Source of the DNA: Molossus alvarezi
Taxonomy: Eukaryota > Chordata > Mammalia > Chiroptera > Molossidae
Length of the DNA: 64,000 bases
Reading direction: 5' to 3'
NCBI GenBank assembly: GCA_037176705.1
Contig: JBAWUJ010000051.1
Location: 124,001-188,000 of the forward strand
The first letter of the stretch is position 1; each line of letters starts with the position of its first letter. A program made the translations under genes and the position numbers. A model generated the notes under the pieces. That model saw only the letters and a list, made by a program, of their open reading frames with translations. It searched no databases and was not told the DNA's origin. Below, piece after piece: positions 36,696-46,125 of this stretch.

Positions 36696-37890
36696 AGCCC
36701 TAAATAATGTCATTGCAAGCTGAGTATTTCCAAGTTGGAGCAGCTGTTCTCAAACAAAGGTATCTCAAGAAGATGTGTGCTGACACTTTTTGGGAGAACA
36801 CACAGACTTTTCTTAGGGGAATGAAGAGCAGTGAGACAGTATATACGCACATTCTTATGTCTGAATCCTCTGCAGCAGCACACATAGGTCAGGTAGGGCT
36901 CAGGAAAGTATTGAAAATGCATTTTCCCTTTATTACTACAGGCAGCCTTAGAGGACATGAAGCCAAAGGTGGTATGGTTGTCAGAATGTGTAAGAAAGGC
37001 AGAAGGAGAAGTCTGGATGAAAGGCAATGTGTGCAGTCTATGGCAATGGTCCGCTGTGGTCTTCCCTTGTGCTCTGTGCCTTTGAGCTCTCCACTTGTAT
37101 GTCTCTAAAAATCCTTGACCAAAGAAGCAGATTCTGAGCCATCTCTGATATCAGTCATCATCAGAGACCAAAATGAAGACTTGCTGAACTACTTAATCAT
37201 TTTGGAGGTCAGACTGGGGACACATAGTGGTTTGTTTGGTTGGAGCTTGGGCACCACTGGGATGGGTTTGAGAAGCAAGAAGGGATGAAGAATGGGTGAT
37301 TACTGCAAGTAGCCTGACTCAGAAAGCTGGGAGTGAAAAATGTAACTGCTTCTTGGCAGGTGAGGGAACTGGGCCATCCAAAGTACCACTGCAAATTGAT
37401 GTTTTACTTTCAGGACAATTGCCACTTTCTGATTATTAAGTAGTATCACGTCACCCTTTCAGGTGTCAGATGCTTCCCAACATGGGGTTTTGGGTGAGCA
37501 CCCAAATGGTGAATAGTTGTAAAGACTGAAACAGTGTGGACCCACCCTCCCAGCTCTCTCCCTTCAGGATACCAGACCACTAGCACCACCCAAGGGCTCT
37601 GGTTCTGAGATTATGAACGTGGAGTACCCAACACAGGCAAGACACAACAAGTGTTAACTTCTTCAACTGGTTGTCAGAACACAACGTTCCAGGGTCAGGC
37701 AGGATTGCACAGGTGATAATCCTTTGGCCATTTTAGAAAAGGAGGTATTGATGAATCCAGGGGAATGGAAAGTGGACTGGTTCAGTCTCTCTCTGCTATG
37801 TCTTTCCACCCAGATCATCAGTGAGCACCTGTGGCCCAATCCCCTGCAGCACTACCAAGGGATGCAGAACCCAGCAAAGGGAGCAGGGAG
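36696..37890 (+). pseudogene. TSPY: TSPY-like pseudogene, copy P4 (exons 2-5)
   Basis: Block D' carries intron 1 and then four exons. Exon 2 (37131-37207) reads ISVIIRDQNEDLLNYLIILE and is one base shorter than in P1, which shifts its first codons. Exon 3 remnant (37414-37462) reads DNCHFLIIK-stop-YHVTLS; the stop TAG (37441-37443) replaces the Glu of the KEY motif, and the first half of the exon is missing. Exon 4 (37568-37712) has a 'cttcag' acceptor, an early TGA (37607-37609) and a frameshift, after which SVNFFNWLSEHNVPGSGRIAQ, of which NFFNW is a TSPY signature, is read. Exon 5 (37814-37890) reads IISEHLWPNPLQHYQGMQ and ends in a good donor (gggag|gtaaac). Exon 1 is absent, apparently deleted between C' and D'. 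Different lesions from P1 mean independent decay. Confidence 0.86.
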
Positions 37891-37980
37891 GTAAACGTGT
37901 TTCTGAGGAGCCCAGGTGCTGAGCACTCCATGGAAGTTTGTTGCACCTGTGAATGTCCTTTTCTAAAGAACTGTAAAAAA

Positions 37981-38238
37981 CCCTGGCTGATTTGGTTCAG
38001 CGGTTAGATCGTCGGCCTGCGGTCCTGAGAGACCCGGGTTCGGTTCCCACTAAGGGTGTGTGCCTCGGTTGCAGTTTGTCCCAGGCCCTGGTTGGTTGTG
38101 TGGGTGGCAGCCACTCGATGTGTTCCTTTCACATCGATGTTTCTCTCTCTCTCTCTCTGTTCCTCTCTCTCCCTCCCACTCTACCTGAACAAAAAAATGG
38201 AAAAATGTCCTCGGGTGAGGATAAAAATAAAATAAAAT
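37981..38238 (+). mobile_element. Young-looking bat SINE (sense)
   Basis: Complete: head 'ccctggctgatttggttcag', box-B-like 'gggttcggttcccacta', the 'cacatcgatgtttctctctc' middle, and the 'tcctcgggtgaggat' tail. It is flanked by perfect 16-bp direct repeats (aaagaactgtaaaaaa) at 37965-37980 and 38239-38254. Confidence 0.95.
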
Positions 38239-38254
38239 AAAGAACTGTAAAAAA

Positions 38255-40035
38255 AAAAAAGTCTCCAGTCAAAGGGGAGGTACTGTAGGGTAGGAGCGAG
38301 CAGGAAGGAGGGTGGATAAAGGAAACTGGGAGACCTTAGTGCCCACAGAGTACAAGCAGGTTCAGGTGCTCTGAGCACCTAAACTTTTTTTGGGCCCCTG
38401 GAGAACGAAGCAGTTGATTATTCAAATTTCTGCAGTAGTACTTCTTGTCCTTTTGGCACTTCCCTGGTTTCCCCGCTAATCTGAACAAGGTCCTATGTTC
38501 CGGTGCCCTATTTATTGTTGTGCTATCAATTCAGTCTCTTACCTCATTTTGTATCCCCCATCAGTGTGCCTATGCCAAGCCCACAATGGTGACAGTGTGA
38601 CCAGGCTGTGGAGATCAAGAAGAAGTCTTGGGGGAGTAAAGTGAAACATGGCTCAGAAGTGGCGCTTCCTTCCTGAGGACACTGAGAGTCAGACGGTTCC
38701 ATTATGGACACGGGTGATTTGGCTGTGTTTGCGTGCCAAGGAACATTCCATGTTTGGAAGTGCACAGGACAGAATGTGCAATATGGCTAGCTTGGACAGG
38801 CCATACCTAAACTGTACCCCTGTGCCAGCCATGCTAAGGTATTCTGGATTGTCTCTCACTCAGGTTGAAAGGAAGGAAAGAAATAGCCTGTGGAAAATTT
38901 ACAGTGCAAATGTCCCACATCTTGACGTTGACCTAAAAGAATTAATGAAGGAGCATGCAAGCTTTTTTTCTTTTTTGTGTTGTTCTATCAGAGGAAATGC
39001 AGTAGTGTTGAGTAGATGATCTCACAAAAGCTGTTGAATGGGCAACTCCTGAAATTTACACATTGGGTCAAATGCCTGCAGGTGTATCAGGGGCTGGAAA
39101 GCACCTGTTTGAATTCAAACACTGCAGAGAACCCTGAGCTGGTGATGCCATGGTAGCAAGCCAGAGAGAGCTCTTACAGCAGTGCTCTGAAAATGTCATG
39201 GAACCTGATAATTTGCAGAGACATAGATTTAGAGGAGACATGGGTATCTTCAGATGCCTAAGAAAGGATCAATGAGAGGTTGGACCACAGCATTTGAGAT
39301 TATTTTTTCACCGGAACAGATTTCCATGGCTAAAGGGAGAGGTCTTTCCATTACTGAGCAAGTCTTCACAATGGAGCAGTCCTGTCCCTGGCCGTGTGGA
39401 TCAGCTAGTTGGAGCACAGAGGTTTCACTCTCACATCCAATTTCTCTCAGTCATCTGGGTGGATCTCTCTCAACCCTTCTCCTGGAAAATATCTATGACA
39501 TAGTAAAAGGACTGGGGCCTATTAGCACACAGATCAACTCTTTTCTGCACTGGAGACACTTTCTGGCTGTCACTGACCCCACCTTCGGTGGAGGCAGGGG
39601 TGAGGGACACGGGGCAAGGGCACACCGCAAAGAGAACAGAAACCAAAGGCAGAGTGAACAAGAGAAATGAGAGGAAGCAGGAGTCTTTTTCTTGTCCAGG
39701 TTTCCTGTGCTTTGCACTCTGCTAGGATGGAGGATCAGGGCCATCCCGACGCAGCCTGCCCATGGCTGTACCGTGGACCTCAGCTACCAGATGTGCCGGG
39801 AGAGGCTATACTGCCCAGAAAACTCACCCTGTCTGTCTCCCAGGGTCACTGAGGACCAGGGGCAGAGTGAGGCGGAAAACTACTGGACTGGGAAACGTCG
39901 GGTAGATGCAGTGTGAACAGCAGGCGTCGCAGGAAGGCCAGCATTATGAAGGGAGGATGGCCTTCCCCAGGGATTCTGGGATCCTGGTGAGAAGGAGCGG
40001 GGCTGTGTGGTGTGACGCCCACTGAGCATGATCTG
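38255..40035 (+). repeat. Duplicated block A'
   Basis: Second copy of 1-2600. Homology stops near 'cccactgagca(c/t)g(t/a)tctgatt', just before the TSPY promoter; no TSPY exon follows. It lies about 370 bp after exon 5 of P4, so it would be the 5' flank of a further TSPY unit whose body has been lost. Confidence 0.88.
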
Positions 40036-40644
40036 ATTCTGGGGAAGACTTCACCGTTGCTCGACAGGCAAATAAACTATGTTCTTTAGCCATTTCTTGT
40101 ACACTTGAACCTCTCATGGGTATTATGCTACTCATTGTGTCCAAGGCTTCATTGCTTTGACACAGTTTGGCCTTTGTCCCTTGTGTATGACTCATGGATG
40201 CAGGCTGCTGCACTGCATGCCTGCTCATATTCCCCCAAGACTGCATACACTCCTTGCTGTGTAAAAACAGCCCTCTGAGGAAGTAGTCCTGCACACTTCT
40301 TCACAAGCCAGCCCCACAGAGAAAGGTTGATTCTCCCTGTAAAGTTTTCTCCTTGACACAACCCTGCCTGGGTCTTTAGCAATCATGCCTACCTGAAAAG
40401 GGCATCTTTCTTCTGTCGTTCCCATGGCAGGTACATGAAAACATGGACATAGGAGCAATTGCTCAAGCCCAAGGAAGCAAAAACTTATGTGTATGTGTCA
40501 CAAGCTGCCATCAGGCTCCTGTTCTCCAGGTTTCCACACAGTCTGTCACCTGACCAGAATACAAGACTGGTCATCAAACATCAGTTCATCACTTCCCTTC
40601 TCCTCCTGTACATTATCCTGAAAGAAGGAACAAAAGCCAAAGAA
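40036..40644. other. Unclassified stretch, possibly LTR-like
   Basis: It lies between the broken end of A' and the 73-bp array. It has an AATAAA word near 40068 and ordinary base composition. It has no open frame of interest, and I saw no primer-binding site or polypurine tract. I cannot assign it to a family; a solitary LTR is one possibility. Confidence 0.3.
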
Positions 40645-43600
40645 CTGTGCAATATAGTTACCCACCGGTCTTGGGGGGTTCTCAAACAAAGAGAGGCCTG
40701 TGAGACCCAGCAGGGACTGCAAGGTCTAGTTACCCACTGGGCCTGTAGAGTGCTGAAGCACCAGAGACGCTGGCTCAACCCAGCAACAACTGTGGCATCC
40801 AATTACCTGTGGGACCTGTGGAGTGCTCAAGCACCAGAGAGGCCTGTGAGACATAGCAGGGACTGTGAGATTCAATTACCCACAGGACATGCAGGGGGCT
40901 GAAGCACCAGAGACCTGTATGAACCAGCAGGGACTGTGCCATTGAGTTACCCATGGGACCTGAAGGGTCCTGAAGCATGAGAGAGGCCTGTGTGACCAAG
41001 CAGGCACTGCACAATCTAGATTCCCATCAAGCTTGTGGGGTGCTGAAGCCCAAGTGAGGCCTGTGCAACCTAGCAAGGACTGTGCCATCCAATTACCCAT
41101 GGAACCTGTCGGGTGCTGAAGCTCCAGAGTCCTGCTTAACCCAGCAGGGACTGTGCCATCCAGTTACTCGAGGGACCTGCAGGGGGCTGAAGCACCAGAG
41201 AGGCTTGTGCAACCCAGCAGGTATGGCACGATCTACTTCCCCACAGGCCCGCAGGGTGCTGAAGCACCAGAGGACAGTGAAACCAGCAGGAACTGTGTCA
41301 TACAGTTACCACGGGGTCTGTGCCATCCAATTACCCATAGGGCATGCCCGTTGCTGAAGAACCAGAGGCCTGTGCAACCCAGCAGGGATTGTGCCTTCCA
41401 GTTACCGACGGGACATGTGAGGTGCTGAAGCACCAGAGAGTCCTGTGCAACCCAGAAGGGACCGTGCAATCTAGTTACCCATGGAAACCTCAAGGTGCTA
41501 AAACAACAGAGAGGCCAGTGCAACACAGCAGCGACTACATACCCAAAGGCCTGAAAGGTGCTGAAGTAACAGAGTCCTATGTGACCTAGGAGGAATTGTG
41601 CCATCCAGTTACCCTCAGGACCTGAGGGGTGCTGTAGCACAAGGGTGGCCTGTGCAACCTAGCAGGGACTGTGCAATCCAATTTCACAAAAGACTTGTGG
41701 GGTGCTGAAGCACCAGAGAGTCCTGTGCGACACAGCAAGGACTGTACCATCTAGTTATCCAAGAAACCTGTGGAGTGCTAGCACCAGAGAGGCCTGCACA
41801 ACCCAGCAGGGACTGTGGCATCCAATTATGCAGGGGACCAATAGGGTGCTGAAGCACCAGAGAAGCCTGTGCCACCTAGCAGGGACTGTGCCATCTAATT
41901 ACCTGCGGGTCATGTGGGGTGCAGAAGTAACAAAGAGGCTTGTGTGACCCAGGACGGACTGTGCGATCTAATTACCAAAGGGGTTTATGGGGTGCTGAAG
42001 CACCAGAGAGGCCTGCGGAACTAAGCAGGGACTGTGCTGTCTGGGTATCCATAGGAACTGCAGGGTGCTGAAGTACCAGAGAGGCATGTGTGACCAAGCA
42101 GGGACCGTGCGATTTAATTACCGGTGGGACCTGAGGGATTCGAAAGCACCAGAGAGGCCTGTGTGGCCCGGTAGGACACTGCAATCTAGTTACCCACAGC
42201 CTGAAGGGGGCTAAAGCACCAGAGGCCTGCACAACGCAACAGTGACTGTGTGAATTAGTTACCCGCGCTAACCAAGGGGTGTTAAAGCACCATAGAGGCC
42301 TGTGCACCCAGTAGGAATTGTGTCATCCAGTTACCGCGGGACCTACAAGGTGCTGAAGTACCAGAGAGGCTTGTGCGACCCAGCCTGGACTGTGAGATCT
42401 AGTTACCTGTGGAAACTGCAGGGTGCTAATACAACAGAGAGCCCAGTGCAACGCAACAGAGACTTCCCAACCTAGTTACCCATGGGTCTTCAGGTTGCTG
42501 AACACCATAGGCATGTGTGAACTAGTTACCCGTGGGAACTATGGCGTGCTAAAACACTGGAGAGGCATGTGCACCAATCAGGGACTGTGCTATCCAGTTA
42601 CCCGTGGGACCTGTGGGGTGCTGAAGCACCAAAAAAGCCTGTGCAACCCAGCATGGACTGTGCCATCCATTTACTCTCAGGAAGTGAGGGGTGCTGAAGC
42701 ACCAGAGAGGCCAGTGCAACCCAGCAGGGATTGCCTGACCTAGTCACCCATGGGGCTTATACACTGCTGAAGCACATGAAGTCTGTGAGACCAACAAGAG
42801 ACTGTGCAATCAAGTGACCCGAGGGAACTATGGGGTGTTAAAACACCAGAGAGGTCTGTGCAACCCAGCAGGAAATGCGTTGTCTAGGTACCCATTGTGC
42901 CCACAGGCTGCTGAAGCACCACAAAGGCCTGAGCAACCCAGCAGGGACTATGCCATCCAGTTACCGTCCAAAACTGAGGGAGCTGAAGCACCAGAGAGGG
43001 CTGTGTGACCTACCAGGTACTGTGCCATCCAATTACCCACAGGAATTGCGGGGTGCTGAAGCACCAGAGAGGCCTGTGCGACCCAGCAGCAACTGTGCGA
43101 TCTTTTTACACTCGAGAACTTCGGGGTGCTAAAACAACATAGAGGCCTGTGCTATACAGCAGGGACTGTGAGATCTACTTACCCACATGCCTGCATGGTC
43201 CTGAAGCAACAGAGTCCTGTGCGACCCAGCAGGAACTGTGCCATCCAGTTACCAGCCACACCTGCAGGCTGCAGAAGCTCCAGAAAAGCCAGTGCAACCT
43301 GGCAGGGACAGTGCCATCCAATAGCTCCTGCAACTTGTGAGCTGCAGAAGCACTAGGGAGGCCTGTGCAACCCAGCTGACATTGCACAATCTAGTTTCGC
43401 ATGAAGCTGGTGGGATGCTGAAGCACCATAGAGCCCTGTGCTACACAGCAGGGACTGTGCCATCCAGTTACAGGTGGGAACTGTGTGCTGCCAAAACACC
43501 AGATAGTCCTGTAAGACCCAGCAGGAACTGCATAATCTAGTTACCCACGAGAACTGCAGGGTGCTAGTACACCAGTTAGGTCTGTGTGACTCAGTAGGGA

Positions 43601-44276
43601 CTATGGCATCTCATTACCTGAAGATATGCAGCATGATAAAATACCAGAGACACCTGTGTGACCCATCAGAGCCTGCGCGATCTAGTGCCAGCATGGGGCT
43701 GAAGAACCTGAACCTGCATTATGGAGCAGGGACTTTGCCATCAGGTTACCTAAAGACCTGCGGGCAGCTGAAACACCAGAGAGGCCTTTGCTCTCAGCAG
43801 ACACTGCCTGACCTAGTTAGCCATGGGTCTGCAGGGTGCTGAAGCACCAGAGGCCTGTGGGACCTAGCAGGGACTGTTCGAACTAGTTACCCATGGGAAC
43901 TATGGGGTGGGAAACACCAGAGAGGCCTGTGCACTCAGCAGTGACTATTCCATCTAGTTACCCGAGGGTCCTCTGGGGTGCTGAAGCACCAGAGAGGCCG
44001 GTGCAAACCACCAGGGACTGCATGATCGAGGTACCCATTGGGCCTGTGTCCTGCTGAAGCACCATAAAGGCCTGTGCAACCCAGCAGGGGCTGTGCCATC
44101 CAGTTACCCACATGACCTGTAAGGTGCTGAAGCACAGGAGAGGTCTGTGCGACCCAGCAGAGACTGCACGATCTAGTTATCCATGGGGTCCATGGGGTGC
44201 TGAAGCACCAGAGATGCCTGCAGAACCCAGCAGAGCCGGTGTGATCTAGGTACCCACTGGGCCTGTGGGCTGCTAT
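40645..44276 (+). repeat. Tandem array of about fifty 73-bp units (L1 promoter-type monomers)
   Basis: Each unit has the order 'ggtgctgaagcaccagagag', 'cctgtgcaacccagcaggga', 'ctgtgccatccagttaccc' and 'ggacctg(t/c)(g/a)gg'. Two measured starts, 41991 and 42064, are 73 bp apart. The length of 3.63 kb gives about 50 units. The first 14 bases form a hyphenated palindrome (GGTGCT-GA-AGCACC). The same unit occurs in 1.5 copies at 22535 and about 3 copies at 23855, each time directly in front of L1 5'UTR sequence, so these are L1 5' monomers. The array ends abruptly inside a unit, fused to the 3' part of an L1. Open frames in it are by-products of the repeat. Confidence 0.92.
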
Positions 44277-44755
44277 TTACAATAGCCTAGATCTAGAAAC
44301 AACCCAAATGCCCTTTAGTAGACTCATGGATAAAAAAGCTGTGGTACATATATAAAATGGAGTACTAAGCAGGTATAACAAAGAGAGATCTCTTATCCTT
44401 TGAGATGACATGGAGGGACTTGGAAAGTATTATCCTAAGTAAACAAGCCAAAAAGAGAAAGACAAGTTTCATATAATCTCACTTATTTGTAGAATATAAT
44501 AAACATAGCAGTCTGAGGAATGGGGTAGTCCCAGAGACATGGAAGTGGGGTACAGACAGGCAATCGCCAGAAGATGGTGTGGTGGGGGAGAGATAAACCA
44601 CAGATCTTATTTGCATGTATGCATGAAAAATAAACATGATCAACAAATCTGGAGACAGGGCAGGGAGGGAGCCAGAAAGGGGAATCAGTGGGGGGAAATG
44701 GAGAAACATCTGTAACAAAAATAAATTAATTAATTAAGAAAGAAAAAAAAGAGAG
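44277..44755 (+). mobile_element. L1 3' end (sense)
   Basis: It starts in the ORF2 C-terminus ('atttacaatagcctagatct') and runs through 'tttgagatgacatggaggga' to the 3' A-rich tail ('ctgtaacaaaaataaattaa'). It is fused on the left to the 73-bp array. Confidence 0.9.
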
Positions 44756-45065
44756 AAAAAAGTAGCCAGAGGATCTAAATAGTCACTTCTCCAAACAAGA
44801 TATACAAATGGCCAAAAGATATATGAAAAAATGTTCAATGTCACTAATCATCAGAGAGGTGCAAATTAAAACACCTATGAGGTATCACCTCACACCTACC
44901 AGAAGGGCTGCCATCAATAAATTATCAAAAAACAAGTGCTGAGGAGGGTGTTGTGAAAAGGCACTCTAGTACACTGCTGGTAGGAATGCAGACCGGTGCA
45001 GCCACTATGGAAAACCATGTGGTGTTACCTCAAAATTTTAAAATTGAACTGCCATTTGACCCTGT
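44756..45065 (+). mobile_element. L1 ORF2 C-terminal fragment (sense)
   Basis: It contains 'ggccaaaagatatatgaaaa' and 'atgaggtatcacctcacacc', a part of ORF2 that normally lies just upstream of the sequence at 44277. The order is therefore scrambled, as after a partial tandem duplication or two separate insertions. Confidence 0.85.
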
Positions 45066-45289
45066 GTATGAAATAGTCTCTGTATGAAATATGACTATTT
45101 AGGGAATGCTATATATATTTATAAATGAGCTAAGATGGGAGAAGCGTTGTAACAGAAAGAAAAATTTTGAGGACATTTCCAAAAACTCATTTTGAGGTAG
45201 ACCTGAGAGAGTATGAGGCATCCACAGAAGGCAGGTGGAATTTCTCAAAAATATTAATTAAAAAAAAAAGACTCGAGCCCACATATCTG

Positions 45290-45930
45290 TCATTCACACA
45301 TACCTGGCAGCATTCCTGGGGCTCAGAGGCCTAGTCAGCCCACCTCCCCAGTCTCCAGCAGGATGGAGTTGCACCTGTCTGGGTTGGCCATGTGCACATC
45401 CCACAGACAGGTACTTCTGCAGACCCAGCTCCTGGCCCCGCCCCCTGCCTCATGCGTGTCCCCGCCCACAAGTCACGCCTTCTGCGTGGACGCCATCTTG
45501 GCGCGAGGAGCCGCCATTTTCTTCTTGGTGAGACTCCTGGAGACACCGTCGTCCTACCTTCCTCCAGCAGTGGAGGCTGCGTGAGGACGAGGCTGGAGTC
45601 GGAGCCAGGTGAGTGGGGTGGGTTCAGGACCAGTGGTGGTGAGGGCTTGGGGGGAACAGGTGCTGGGGCAGGAAGCTGGGATCGGCACCCCGGGGACAGA
45701 TGGACCTCGTCCTGCCGCTGCCCCTCCTCCCTCCACTGGAGTCCGGGCCCACGGCCGGGTGTGGCGCGAGCCCTGGGGTCCCCTGTCCTGGCGCCCGAGG
45801 GAGAGGGTGCAGAGCCCTAATTATGGGCCCTGCAGCTGGGCTGCTCAGAACACAGCCCTGGAGCCCGGCTGTCAGGCTGACAGCCCGGATTTTCATGTGG
45901 TCTCCTGTGTGCGGGGTGTGTGTGTGATTC
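45290..45930 (+). promoter_or_regulatory. CpG-rich promoter-like island with first exon and splice donor
   Basis: This is the only clearly CpG-rich stretch in the window. It has GC boxes (ccccgccccc near 45436, ccccgccc near 45464), two YY1-type words (cgccatcttggc at 45491-45502; gccgccatttt at 45510) and an E2F-type word (ttggcgcg). A consensus donor (agccag|gtgagt) lies at 45608/45609, followed by G-rich intron-like sequence. This is how the first, mostly non-coding exon of a housekeeping gene looks. Initiation would be near 45490-45520. No following exon is visible before the L1 stack begins at 45930, so the gene, if any, lies beyond the window or is gone. I do not recognise which gene it is. 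Confidence 0.6.
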
Positions 45931-45934
45931 TTTA

Positions 45935-46125
45935 ATTTTATTTTTTTAAATTACAGTTGGCATACTATAGTATGTTAGTTTAAGATGTGTGTCAAAGTGA
46001 TTAGATGTTTATATACCCACCTCGCACCAGACATAGCCAGTTTGATATTATTGACTGTATTTCCTATGCTACACTTTATTCCCGTGACTATTTTTACTGG
46101 GCTGGTACTGTGGAACTTTATTATT
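45935..46125 (-). mobile_element. Older L1 3'UTR piece (antisense)
   Basis: The plus strand reads 'aattacagttggcatactat' and 'tgatattattgactgtattt', which are typical of 3'UTRs of older mammalian L1s. It lies beyond the 3' tail of the next L1. Confidence 0.6.

Noticed and set aside
37981..38060. tRNA gene
   Set aside because: A- and B-box-like words are present here and at other SINE heads, but they continue into a SINE body with tail and target duplication.
40036..40458. Endogenous retrovirus
   Set aside because: No gag, pol or env similarity and no primer-binding site; at most a solitary LTR, which I could not confirm.
40645..44276. CRISPR array or a repeat-protein gene
   Set aside because: Units follow one another without unique spacers, the DNA is mammalian, and 73 is not a multiple of 3, so the many open frames are by-products of the repeat.
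45392..45935. Coding ORFs in the CpG island
   Set aside because: GC-rich DNA is open in several frames by chance; the splice donor at 45608 and the lack of any domain argue for a non-coding first exon.
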